A DNA stretch of 11,056 bases. It comes from an uncultured Methanomassiliicoccaceae archaeon (GTDB lineage Archaea; Thermoplasmatota; Thermoplasmata; Methanomassiliicoccales; Methanomethylophilaceae). Below are positions 1 to 6,660 of this stretch, piece after piece. The stretch lies in the NCBI GenBank assembly GCA_945492685.1, contig CALYUZ010000008.1, positions 1 through 11,056 of the forward strand, read 5' to 3'. A program made the position numbers and the translations under genes. Within the stretch, counting starts at the first letter, position 1. The number at the start of each line of letters is the position of its first letter. The notes beneath the pieces were generated by a model. It was not told the origin of the DNA, made no database searches, and saw only the letters and a list, made by a program, of their open reading frames with translations.

Positions 1-356
1 AGGATGGGGACGTGCTCGTCCATCCTGTGGGAGCCTGCGTTGGTGAAGACCGCGACACCGGCCTCGGCGAGCTCGGTCTCGGTGGGACCGGCCAGGTCGG
101 AGGGGATTCCGCTGAATGCGACCCTGCAGTTCTTGGCGATCTTCTTGATGTCCATGGTCTCGATCTTCCTGTCCATGGTCTCATCGAGGTAGACGTGGTC
201 CCTGACCTTGAGGACGTCTCCGAGTCTCTTTCCCTCGGACCTCTCGGATGCGTACAGTCCCTCGATCTCGAAATACGGGTGGTCCTCGAGCATCTGAATG
301 AATCTCTGACCGATCATTCCGGTTGCTCCGAGAACTGCTACACTGATCTTGCTCAT
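1..356 (-). CDS. asd: Aspartate-semialdehyde dehydrogenase, N-terminal part (runs off the window)
   Basis: Translating the minus strand from the ATG at 354-356 gives 118 codons that stay open to the window edge. Residues 10-16 read GATGMIG, the GxxGxxG NADP-binding loop of the Rossmann fold. They are followed by GQRFIQMLEDHP, ASERSEGKRLGD, FSGIPSDLAG and FTNAGSHRM, the order of blocks expected of archaeal-type aspartate-semialdehyde dehydrogenase. The family reduces aspartyl phosphate to the semialdehyde, the branch point to lysine, methionine, threonine and isoleucine. The catalytic cysteine lies beyond the left edge and cannot be checked. A TATA element about 40 nt upstream suggests a separate promoter although larB lies upstream on the same strand. 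N-acetyl-glutamyl-phosphate reductase shares the fold but fits the visible blocks less well. Confidence 0.85.
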   Translation of the reverse strand, partial: MSKISVAVLGATGMIGQRFIQMLEDHPYFEIEGLYASERSEGKRLGDVLKVRDHVYLDETMDRKIETMDIKKIAKNCRVAFSGIPSDLAGPTETELAEAGVAVFTNAGSHRMDEHVPI

Positions 357-395
357 TTGGGATACCCCTTTAACGGGCCGTCATAATGCGCGTGC

Positions 396-403
396 ATTAT
401 AAA
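396..403 (-). promoter_or_regulatory. TATA box of asd with overlapping dyad
   Basis: On the minus strand this reads TTTATAAT, about 40 nt before the asd ATG, which places transcription start near 370 with a leader of roughly 15 nt. An inverted repeat, ATAATGC (383-389) and GCATTAT (394-400) with a 4-nt spacer, overlaps the box and lies just downstream of it, where a repressor could block TBP. The role of the dyad is inference. Confidence 0.5.
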
Positions 404-427
404 GGATGCGCAGAGAAGATATGACGT

Positions 428-1183
428 TCAGGGCGACTCCATGTGGTTGATCATGCTGGCCAGATAACCGGCCCCGAACCCGTTGTCTATGTTCACCACA
501 CCGACACCGCTGGCACAGGAGTTCAGCATGGTCAGGAGAGCCGAGAGTCCACCGAATGATGCGCCGTATCCCACGCTGGTGGGGACGGCTATCACCGGAC
601 AGTCGGCCATGCCCCCGACGACACTCGCCAGGGCACCCTCCATCCCCGCGACGGCGATGATGGCACGAGACGTCATGATGTCCTCGGAATGGGAGAGTAG
701 CCTGTGTATGCCGGCGACCCCTGCATCGTAGACCCTGACGACCCTGTTACCCAGAAGCTCGGCGGTGACCGCTGCCTCCTCCGCCACGGGGATGTCGCTG
801 GTGCCTGCGGTGATGACTGTGACCTTGCCGACGGGTTCGCCCGATGGGTGTTCACCTATCACCCCGATACGGCTGATTGGATCGTAATCGATGGGGATGT
901 CCTCCGAAACCGAATCCGCCTTCTCCCTGTCGAGACGGGTGACCATCACCGTCTCCACGCCCCTGTCCAGCATCACCCGTGCTATGGACACGATCTGCTC
1001 CGGGGACTTCCCAGCACCGTAGATGACCTCGGGGATACCCTGGCGGATGCCGCGATGGAGGTCGACCTTCGCGAAACCGAGGTCCTCGAAGGGTTCCAGC
1101 CTGAGCTGGAGCATCGCATCGTCGACCGAGAGCCTTCCCCCGGCCAGGTCCTCCAGGATCGCCCTGGTCCTGTCCCTGTCCAT
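428..1183 (-). CDS. larB: LarB-like pyridinium-3,5-biscarboxylate mononucleotide synthase
   Basis: The 251-residue product matches LarB, which carboxylates and hydrolyses nicotinate adenine dinucleotide to P2CMN, the first step to the nickel-pincer (NPN) cofactor of lactate racemase and related enzymes. Visible blocks are PFEDLGFAKVD (31-41), PEVIYGAGKSPEQ (51-63), GTSDIPVAEEAA (127-138), YDAGVAGIHR (152-161), VAGMEGALASVVGG (178-191) and the PurE-like C-terminus PTSVGYGASFGG to NIDNGFGAGY. Cys223 in LNSCASG is the likely counterpart of the catalytic cysteine of Lactobacillus LarB. The frame is open to a TTG at 1258, but the ATG at 1183 matches the usual MDRxR start of the family and sits 32 nt after a TATA box, so a nearly leaderless mRNA is likely. 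No larA, larC or larE lies in the window, so the client enzyme is unknown. Confidence 0.85.
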   Translation of the reverse strand: MDRDRTRAILEDLAGGRLSVDDAMLQLRLEPFEDLGFAKVDLHRGIRQGIPEVIYGAGKSPEQIVSIARVMLDRGVETVMVTRLDREKADSVSEDIPIDYDPISRIGVIGEHPSGEPVGKVTVITAGTSDIPVAEEAAVTAELLGNRVVRVYDAGVAGIHRLLSHSEDIMTSRAIIAVAGMEGALASVVGGMADCPVIAVPTSVGYGASFGGLSALLTMLNSCASGVGVVNIDNGFGAGYLASMINHMESP

Positions 1184-1214
1184 CTCCGTATCGGCGAGGG
1201 GATTGGTCGGACCG

Positions 1215-1221
1215 TATAAAC
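1215..1221 (-). promoter_or_regulatory. Probable TATA box of larB
   Basis: The minus strand reads GTTTATA here, 32 nt upstream of the larB ATG, a spacing that gives an almost leaderless transcript. Two weaker AT-rich boxes lie further upstream on the same strand (about 1241-1248 and 1260-1271); the latter is an inverted repeat, CGATA-TT-TATCG. Which one is used cannot be decided by eye. The rest of the 235-nt divergent spacer to the SMR genes shows no further gene. Confidence 0.4.
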
Positions 1222-1390
1222 ATTGGTGCCCGTCCTTCCGATAAAAACGGCACTTCAACCGATATTTATCGCTTTCCGAGCCGTTATTATCGTTGCCGAG
1301 GGTTATATTCCCGAAGAGGTGACGGTGATTGTTATCCGACCAACCGTCCGATATTGTTCCGAAATCACCCGTATCCGCCGCATCCCGCTC

Positions 1391-1398
1391 TTATATGT
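1391..1398 (+). promoter_or_regulatory. TATA box of the SMR gene pair
   Basis: TTATATGT lies 21-28 nt before the ATG at 1419, so transcription would begin almost at the start codon. No Shine-Dalgarno sequence precedes that ATG, which agrees with a leaderless transcript and leaves no room for a leader riboswitch. Confidence 0.5.
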
Positions 1399-1418
1399 GA
1401 CATTCGGGTCGTCCTAAC

Positions 1419-1793
1419 ATGGAAGAAGCATGGTTGTTCCTGATAGCCGCCTGCATCCTCGAACCGATATGGGTGGTGTGTCTGGAGAGGTCGGACAACT
1501 TCAGGAGACCGGCATGGGCGGTGGCCACGGTCATAGCGGTGCTGTCCTGCCTCTACCTCCTGTCGATCGCGGTCACATCGATAGGTCCCGGGGTGGCGTA
1601 CAGCATCCTCGCCGGCATAGGTGCGGTGGGCGCGGTGATCGCCGGGATCGTCCTCTACAAGGAGAAGATGAACATCAGGAAGATGGCATACATCTCGCTG
1701 ATAGTGGTGGGTGTCATAGGTGTCCGTCTGACGTCGGGAGGGATCCGATGTCGATCAAGGATGACAAGAGGATCGGATGGATCGTCATCATAA
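1419..1793 (+). CDS. SMR family transporter, subunit A
   Basis: The 124-residue protein has four hydrophobic segments (about 4-22, 32-52, 57-80, 88-104), as in the small multidrug resistance family (EmrE, Gdx/SugE, EbrAB, YkkCD). Glu15, in the first membrane segment (ILEPIWVVCLE), is at the place of the essential proton/substrate-binding Glu. The third segment carries the usual GPGVAYSILAGIGAVGAVIAGI motif. Positive residues cluster in loop 1 (ERSDNFRR) and loop 3 (KEKMNIRK), which predicts that these loops face the cytoplasm and the termini face out. Family members usually end near residue 105-108; the last 15 or so residues here are Arg/Ser-rich and come from a 46-nt overlap with the next gene. 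The protein probably pairs with subunit B as an antiporter. The substrate (guanidinium, cationic drug or other) cannot be told from sequence. Confidence 0.8.
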   Translation: MEEAWLFLIAACILEPIWVVCLERSDNFRRPAWAVATVIAVLSCLYLLSIAVTSIGPGVAYSILAGIGAVGAVIAGIVLYKEKMNIRKMAYISLIVVGVIGVRLTSGGIRCRSRMTRGSDGSSS

Positions 1794-2089
1794 TCGGAGG
1801 TGTGTTCCAGGTCGGCTGGTCCGTCGGTCTGGATTACACAAACGGCATGACGGACCTGTTCTGGGCTGCGGTGGTGCTCATCTCCCTCCGGATGAGCATG
1901 CTGTGCCTGTCGATCCCGATGAGGTCCGGCATCAACATGAGCACAGCATACGCCGTATGGGTGGGACTCGGAGTTGTCCTCACGATCATCACATCAGCGT
2001 TGCTGGGGATAGAGGCCGTCACCGTCGGGATGGCGGTGTTCATGGCGGTGATACTGGCCGGAGTGATCGGACTGAAGTTGGAATCCTGA
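1748..2089 (+). CDS. SMR family transporter, subunit B, lacking the conserved Glu
   Basis: This 113-residue four-helix SMR protein overlaps subunit A by 46 nt in another frame. Its ATG follows a good ribosome binding site, GGGAGGGAT at 1736-1744, inside gene A, so the two are probably translationally coupled. Family blocks are GGVFQVGWSVGLDYTNG (17-33), STAYAVWVGLG (65-75) and AGVIGLKLES at the end. The residue that is the essential Glu in nearly all SMR proteins is Gln21 here (codon CAG), and the Lys usual in GLKYT is Asp. Charge distribution is the reverse of subunit A: Lys/Arg in the N-terminal tail and in the loop after segment 2, none in loops 1 and 3, predicting cytoplasmic termini. The two would form an antiparallel heterodimer in which only A carries the transport Glu. 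The upstream part of this open frame, before 1748, is only a shadow of gene A. Confidence 0.8.
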   Translation: MSIKDDKRIGWIVIIIGGVFQVGWSVGLDYTNGMTDLFWAAVVLISLRMSMLCLSIPMRSGINMSTAYAVWVGLGVVLTIITSALLGIEAVTVGMAVFMAVILAGVIGLKLES

Positions 2090-2122
2090 GAAAATGGGAA
2101 AACCGTTTACCCGTCACCGGGA

Positions 2123-2395
2123 TCACTCGAAGAAGTGCTTCTGGCGCTCCTTGGAGATGTGGAGTATGACCTCGGCGATCTGCCTGGCCTCGTCCTCGGA
2201 GAGACTGACCTCCTCGCAGAGCTCATGGTACCTGTCGATGACCTCGCGCTCCTTGTCGGAGTCCCAATAACCCTCTGAAGAAACCTTCTTGGCCTTGGCG
2301 AGCTCGTCGGCTATCTCCATGCGGGTGGCGATAAGATCGATGATCTCCTCATCAATGGCTTCGATCTGCGATCTCAGTTCTTCGGTCTTGGGCAT
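2123..2395 (-). CDS. Chorismate mutase, AroQ class, stand-alone
   Basis: The 90-residue, all-helical protein matches the CM_2 family, which rearranges chorismate to prephenate for phenylalanine and tyrosine. Residues lining up with the E. coli P-protein mutase site are Arg8 (LRSQI), Arg25 (TRMEI), Lys36, Asp47, Arg50, Glu51, Ser81 and Gln85, so the enzyme looks intact. It is not fused to prephenate dehydrogenase or dehydratase. The frame is open up to an ATG at 2416, but the ATG at 2395 gives the usual MPxTEELR-like beginning and lies 32 nt after a clear TATA box, again consistent with a leaderless message. The HTH-ACT gene starts divergently 96 nt away and could be a regulator of aromatic metabolism, which is inference from position only. 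Confidence 0.85.
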   Translation of the reverse strand: MPKTEELRSQIEAIDEEIIDLIATRMEIADELAKAKKVSSEGYWDSDKEREVIDRYHELCEEVSLSEDEARQIAEVILHISKERQKHFFE

Positions 2396-2426
2396 CAAAC
2401 ACACCGACACTGCCATTCCATTCTAG

Positions 2427-2436
2427 TATTAAAATA
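2427..2436 (-). promoter_or_regulatory. TATA box of the chorismate mutase gene
   Basis: The minus strand reads TATTTTAATA, centred 36-37 nt upstream of the ATG at 2395, predicting transcription start near 2400-2405 and hence the shorter start codon rather than the ATG at 2416. Confidence 0.5.
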
Positions 2437-2453
2437 GATGAGTGCATAACCCA

Positions 2454-2461
2454 TTTTTATC
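2454..2461 (+). promoter_or_regulatory. TATA-like box of the HTH-ACT gene
   Basis: TTTTTATC lies about 31-38 nt before the ATG at 2492. It predicts transcription start near 2484 with a leader under 10 nt, in agreement with the absence of a Shine-Dalgarno sequence. Confidence 0.4.
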
Positions 2462-2491
2462 TCAATCGATTGAAAAATAGGATTCTACTGT

Positions 2492-3046
2492 ATGGAACTA
2501 GGTAATGAACGATTATGTTTATCTATGTTCGTTTTGATACACCCTTCCATGGAGAACATGGACAGATACTTCCAAGGCTTCCCCTCACAGGAGAAGGTCG
2601 CCCGCATTCTGATGAAGTATGGGATCCGCGTAAAGAACGGCGAGGCCTTCTGCGGTGACATAGGTCAGAGCGATTCCGCCATCGGCCGTGCCGCAGGAGT
2701 GGACCGCAGGGTCGTCAGGGCCACGCTGGAACGCATCTCCAAGACACCCGAACTGGATGCCGTGTTCTCCAAGCTGCAGTCGATGCTGTCCATGATCGAC
2801 CTCGCACCGGAGATCGGCTGTTCGTCAATGGTCATAGTCCCGACGGACGCGACCATGCCGGGAATCCTGGCGGACATCACCGCAACCCTGTACGAATCGG
2901 GCGTGTCCGTCAGGCAGGTTTTCGTCGACGACTCCGGCGATAGGGAGAAATCGGTCCTGTCCGTCGTCGTGGACGGTAGGATCCCGCCCGAGGTCATCCC
3001 CAGGCTGAAATCCTGCCGCGGAGTCGCCAGCATCATCATCAAATGA
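2492..3046 (+). CDS. HTH-ACT domain protein, probable amino-acid-responsive regulator
   Basis: The 184-residue protein has two parts. Residues about 31-95 resemble a winged helix-turn-helix (VARILMKYGI, then SAIGRAAGVDRRVVRATLERI, in the position of a recognition helix). Residues about 112-183 form an ACT domain (SMVIVPTDATMPGILADITATL, then SVLSVVVDG), the fold that binds amino acids as allosteric ligands. Archaeal proteins of this build are annotated as ACT-domain regulators of amino acid metabolism (COG2061-like); no target is proven. Internal ATGs at codons 12 and 20 are possible starts, and the second gives a more family-like beginning (MENMDRYFQGF). The first was kept because of its distance to the TATA-like box. 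The stop overlaps the end of ramA by 8 nt, tail to tail, so the two transcripts must overlap in antisense. Confidence 0.75.
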   Translation: MELGNERLCLSMFVLIHPSMENMDRYFQGFPSQEKVARILMKYGIRVKNGEAFCGDIGQSDSAIGRAAGVDRRVVRATLERISKTPELDAVFSKLQSMLSMIDLAPEIGCSSMVIVPTDATMPGILADITATLYESGVSVRQVFVDDSGDREKSVLSVVVDGRIPPEVIPRLKSCRGVASIIIK

Positions 3047-4676
3047 CGCGGACCTTGAGTTCGGAGGTCTTCAGAACCTTCTTGGGACAGACGCCCTCGC
3101 ATCTCCTGCAAGCGGTTCCGGCACACCTGTCGGACTGTATCTCGGCCTTGTAAGCGGATACGCCGTCGGCCTTGATGTCCAATGCCTTCTCGGGGCACTC
3201 CTTCACGCACTTCCTGCATCCGATGCATCCCTCCACGATACCATCGAGAATGGTTCCGGACTTGATGATATGGACCTTGCAGTTCTCGGTGTCGGGAAGG
3301 TCCCTGACGGCGAGACGGGTGACATTCACATCATCAGGATCGGGGAGCTCGGGCAGGATGGGGATGTTGTAGATCTCCAGCATGGGGTTGTACTGGTCCA
3401 TGGGCATGCTGCTGCACCAGAGGGAGTACTCGATCGAATAGAGGTTCTTGAACGTCTCCGAGGTGGCGAACATACAGTGTGTCGCACGGAGCTTCTTGGC
3501 GAACTCCCTCAGATCGTCCATGGAGATCTCACCGAAGATGAGCTTCCTGGCCATTCCGATGGATGTGTTCCCGAACTGGATGATCTCCCTCGCACCGGGA
3601 GTGACCATTCCGACCTCCATGGCCTTCTTGGCGTCCACGTAGAGACCGGATGCACCGGACATGTACGCCTTCCTGACATCGTCAACCCACAGACCGGCCT
3701 CGCTGAGGAGCGTGAGGAATCCGGCACGGAGTGCACCGATGGCCTTTCCGGCCTCCTCCACGTCCTTGGATGTGATGGTGATGCCGTCCTGAAGATGGAG
3801 CAATCCGTCGGCGGTCTCGATCTTGGGAGGCACGATGATCCCTGCCTTCATACCGTTGGCCAATGCGGCGATGACACCGGTTCCGGTGATACCTATGGCC
3901 TTTCCGTGCATGGGCCCCTCCTCGACGACGTTTCCGGTCAGGGGGTCGATGAGGTCTCCGGGCTGGGGGGCGATGGTGTCATCCAGGACATAGCATCTCC
4001 ATCCCTTGTCGGTGATCTCCACCTCGCTGAGCGCACCGGGTGCGGCGAGCATACCTCTCTCGATCTCCTGTCCCTCGAGGGCGGGTCCGGCGGCAGCCGA
4101 TCCCGTGTAGACGTTGCCGTCCTTCACGAGGGCCATCTCCGCGTTGGTACCGTAATCCACAACGATGCAGGGCTCCTTCTCATCCAGGATATCGGTCATG
4201 AGCATCATGGCGATGGCATCCGCACCGATCTCGTGGGTGACCGCAGGCGGGATGTACACCTTGGCGTCGGGCATGCCGACCAATCCGATAGACTCCGCGC
4301 TGACGATGTCCCCGAGCCTGGGGGGCGACACGACTCCCAGGGACTTCACCATGTTCTTCCCGGCGTAGGCCAGGTCTCTGATCTCTATGTTCTGGAAGAG
4401 GGACAGCTGGAACGGGTTACCGCAGACGGCCACGTCGGTGACCTTCGACAGGTCTATGGCCAGCTCCTTGAACAGGTTGTTGATGGCACCGATCATGAGT
4501 CCGTTCGCCACGTCCTCTCCGGACTTCATGGCGAAGTTCACATGGTCGATGACGTTCATGCCCGGGATCGGATGACGCTCGGTGACCGCCGTAGCGATCG
4601 TTTTCTTCGTTTCGATGTCGATTGCCTGACAGCGGAATCCGCTGGTTCCCAGGTCCAATGCAATACCGTAGCTCAT
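3039..4676 (-). CDS. ramA: RamA, ATP-dependent reductive activator of corrinoid methyltransferases
   Basis: The 545-residue protein matches RamA, which uses ATP and an electron donor to reduce the inactive Co(II) corrinoid of methylamine corrinoid proteins to Co(I). The N-terminus has the ASKHA-type phosphate loop GIALDLGTSGF (4-14), with VVDYGTNAEMAL further on. A long central domain follows (GSAAAGPALEG, GITGTGVIAALANG, YMSGASG). The C-terminus is a ferredoxin-like domain with two four-cysteine sets, Cys484/487/490/494 (CIGCRKCVKECP) and Cys518/523/526/530 (CAGTACRRCEGVCP), expected to hold two [4Fe-4S] clusters. The second has CX4CX2CX3C spacing. GGAGGAATAG just upstream is a good ribosome binding site for the ATG at 4676. 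Only 16 nt separate it from pylD, so it appears to be the last gene of the pyl transcription unit, a sensible link since MtmB needs both Pyl and an active corrinoid partner. Confidence 0.92.
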   Translation of the reverse strand: MSYGIALDLGTSGFRCQAIDIETKKTIATAVTERHPIPGMNVIDHVNFAMKSGEDVANGLMIGAINNLFKELAIDLSKVTDVAVCGNPFQLSLFQNIEIRDLAYAGKNMVKSLGVVSPPRLGDIVSAESIGLVGMPDAKVYIPPAVTHEIGADAIAMMLMTDILDEKEPCIVVDYGTNAEMALVKDGNVYTGSAAAGPALEGQEIERGMLAAPGALSEVEITDKGWRCYVLDDTIAPQPGDLIDPLTGNVVEEGPMHGKAIGITGTGVIAALANGMKAGIIVPPKIETADGLLHLQDGITITSKDVEEAGKAIGALRAGFLTLLSEAGLWVDDVRKAYMSGASGLYVDAKKAMEVGMVTPGAREIIQFGNTSIGMARKLIFGEISMDDLREFAKKLRATHCMFATSETFKNLYSIEYSLWCSSMPMDQYNPMLEIYNIPILPELPDPDDVNVTRLAVRDLPDTENCKVHIIKSGTILDGIVEGCIGCRKCVKECPEKALDIKADGVSAYKAEIQSDRCAGTACRRCEGVCPKKVLKTSELKVRVI

Positions 4677-4692
4677 TTCCTATTCCTCCTTG

Positions 4693-5499
4693 TCACAGCG
4701 AGTATTTCGCGCTGTTGACCGCCATTACGGCTGTTCCGATCTCCAGAGGGTCATGGATGATCGCCCTTGCCTTTCTCCTGCCCTCCTCGTCGAAGTAATG
4801 TGGGACACCGGGTGTGGAGAAGATCGCACCTTCCGCGATCCTGTCTCCGGAGAATATCGCCGGTGCCGCGTTTAGCACCAATTTGTGTTTCGACAGTGCA
4901 TCGTCGACGTCCTCCAGTGCCTTCGCACCATATGCGTCTTCGAGTGCTTTAGCCTTGGGATACACTATGTCGGTGACGCTGACGTTGGCCCCCATCTCCA
5001 TGAGGATCCTCACGGCCCAGCTGCCGACGTATCCCGCACCGATCACCAGGACGTCCTTCCCCTGGAGTCCTCCCGCGGCGTTCTTCAATGCCACGGAGTA
5101 GCCCATCGCCGTTCCCCAGGAGTTGTCGGTCTGTCTGTTCGTCTTCGTGTTGTAGGCAACGAACTTGTTGTCATCGGCCATCATTATCAGGTCGACACCG
5201 TCATCCACGGCCTCGGCGAACCCGTTGACATCGGTGCCCTCGGTCACATGGCTGTCCATGCCGAGACGTCTCACGATGGCATCCACGGACGCGGAGAATC
5301 CGCTGATCACACCCAGTCCCGATGTGATGGGGACCACGCCGACCCTGAATCCCGAGAGGTCCATGTCGTCGACGTCGAAACCGGCGGCCTCCAAGGCTAT
5401 CCCCTTCACGGTCTTGCCGGTCATCTTCAGGAGTCTCGAATCGAGGTCGATCTTGTCATCTGGGACCCCCTCGATGAGGTCCGGTGTAAGTCTTGTCAT
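4693..5499 (-). CDS. pylD: PylD, pyrroline-ring-forming dehydrogenase of pyrrolysine synthesis
   Basis: The 268-residue product matches PylD (259 residues in Methanosarcina barkeri), which oxidises 3-methylornithyl-N6-lysine and lets it cyclise to L-pyrrolysine. The N-terminal region contains GVVPITSGLGVISGFSAS (54-71) and MADDNKFVAYN (107-117), typical of PylD. The Rossmann part begins with KDVLVIGAGYVGSW (148-161), the GxGxxG NAD-binding loop, and the family blocks STPGVP (228-233) and PLEIGTA (251-257) follow. Two ATGs are adjacent, at 5500-5502 and 5497-5499, within the sequence ATGATGA that also holds the pylC stop. The ribosome binding site GGAGGTGGT (5503-5511) is better spaced for the second, chosen here; the alternative adds one Met. 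The frame upstream of these ATGs is a shadow of pylC. Overlap with pylC implies coupled translation. Confidence 0.93.
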   Translation of the reverse strand: MTRLTPDLIEGVPDDKIDLDSRLLKMTGKTVKGIALEAAGFDVDDMDLSGFRVGVVPITSGLGVISGFSASVDAIVRRLGMDSHVTEGTDVNGFAEAVDDGVDLIMMADDNKFVAYNTKTNRQTDNSWGTAMGYSVALKNAAGGLQGKDVLVIGAGYVGSWAVRILMEMGANVSVTDIVYPKAKALEDAYGAKALEDVDDALSKHKLVLNAAPAIFSGDRIAEGAIFSTPGVPHYFDEEGRRKARAIIHDPLEIGTAVMAVNSAKYSL

Positions 5500-6659
5500 C
5501 ATACCACCTCCGGGGACCCGTCGACGAACTCCTCGATGGAGCATTCGTCGAGTATCCTCCGTATCTCTGAATCGCATCTGGCGTCGACCTCGGCCTCCGT
5601 CCTTCCGGAGGTTATCAGCGTCGCCCTCCACTCGGACTTCCCGGGTTCGTAATCCGTGATGGCGTCGTCGGAACCGAAGAATCCCTTCACGAGACGGGGG
5701 TTGCGGACGTGTCCGAACTCCTTCTCGCCGCATGCGCGGAGCACACCGTCCTTCATCACGACGTGCCTGTAGACGGATGACCCGTCGCCTCTCGCACGGC
5801 CCGTCTCCTTTCCGAGGGCTGTGAACATGAGCTCCTCCAGGAGGTTCACGCCTGTGGCAGCCTGTATCGCAGCGGGGGTCTGGCTCGGGATCCTGGCATC
5901 GATCTCCAGGACCCTCAGACCCTTCGGCGTGAGGATGGCCTCCACATCCATCAGTGCGGACAGCCCCATGCTCTCCGCCACATCCCTTCCGATCCTGCCG
6001 AAGAGTTCGTCATCCTCGGGGGACATGATGTCGGGGTTGCAACGGACCATCTTGCAGTCGTAGTTGGTATCGAGGACGACCTCCGTGGTCACGAAGGACC
6101 TGGCGGTGGTGCCGTTCCCGATCACCTCGATGGACACGCTCTTCCCGTGGACGAACTCCTGTATCACCGGCTCGTCGTTCAGGGAACGGACCACATCCAA
6201 CCCCCTGTCGACCTCATCCTGGTCGAATGCGACTGACACGCCTATGCTCCCGCTCTGGGAGGATGGCTTCACAATGACCGGGAACCCGCACTCGGGCCAC
6301 TTGCCCGGAAGCGGTACGCCGACGGACTCCATGATCTCGTTGGACCTGTTCTTGGAGCATGATGTCTCATAGGAATGCATGTCGAAAAGAAGCGGGATAT
6401 CGGAATCCCTCAACATCCCGTCCAGACAGTGCAGGAGGTCGAGCTCCTCACAGGCGGGTATGACCGCGTCGCATCCCTCGAATATGCCCATGGCGGACTC
6501 GGGATCCTTCGTTGGGTCCAGGACGAACGGGTCGTCACATATGGACAGTGCGGGCGCATCGGCCTTCCTGTCGAGAACAACGGTTTCGATCCCAGCCTTA
6601 TTGGCCAGGTATACTGCCTCCATGCCCTGCAGGGCACCTCCGACTATCGCCAACCTCAT
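5499..6659 (-). CDS. pylC: PylC, 3-methylornithine-lysine ligase (ATP-grasp)
   Basis: The 386-residue protein is an ATP-grasp ligase. It begins MRLAIVGGALQGMEAVYLANKAG, has the ATP-grasp lid FPVIVKPSSQSGSIGVSV (126-143), MDVEAI (237-242) and the metal/substrate block VLEIDARIPSQTPAAIQAATG (250-270, split across the active site). PylC joins the alpha-amino-acid product of PylB to the side-chain amine of a second lysine, using ATP. M. barkeri PylC is about 363 residues, so the length fits. The frame stays open upstream to 6728, but those codons lie inside pylB; the ATG at 6659 gives the correct family start. It follows the pylB amber stop after a single base (TAGGATG), a layout that suggests termination-reinitiation. 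The stop codon overlaps the two candidate ATGs of pylD. Confidence 0.94.
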   Translation of the reverse strand: MRLAIVGGALQGMEAVYLANKAGIETVVLDRKADAPALSICDDPFVLDPTKDPESAMGIFEGCDAVIPACEELDLLHCLDGMLRDSDIPLLFDMHSYETSCSKNRSNEIMESVGVPLPGKWPECGFPVIVKPSSQSGSIGVSVAFDQDEVDRGLDVVRSLNDEPVIQEFVHGKSVSIEVIGNGTTARSFVTTEVVLDTNYDCKMVRCNPDIMSPEDDELFGRIGRDVAESMGLSALMDVEAILTPKGLRVLEIDARIPSQTPAAIQAATGVNLLEELMFTALGKETGRARGDGSSVYRHVVMKDGVLRACGEKEFGHVRNPRLVKGFFGSDDAITDYEPGKSEWRATLITSGRTEAEVDARCDSEIRRILDECSIEEFVDGSPEVV

Positions 6660-6660
6660 C

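Noticed and set aside
1259..1418. Guanidine riboswitch before the SMR genes
   Set aside because: SMR genes often follow such riboswitches in bacteria, but no paired ACGR-loop hairpins are evident and the TATA box at 1391 leaves essentially no leader.
3270..4718. 482-codon plus-strand open frame opposite ramA
   Set aside because: Its translation is rich in Gly, Asp, His, Leu and Val without domain motifs, and it mirrors the codon pattern of ramA, which has clear family blocks and cysteine motifs.
5503..5733. PylD extended at its N-terminus to 346 residues
   Set aside because: The extra residues are an Arg-rich shadow of pylC; family length and the ribosome binding site place the start at 5499 or 5502.
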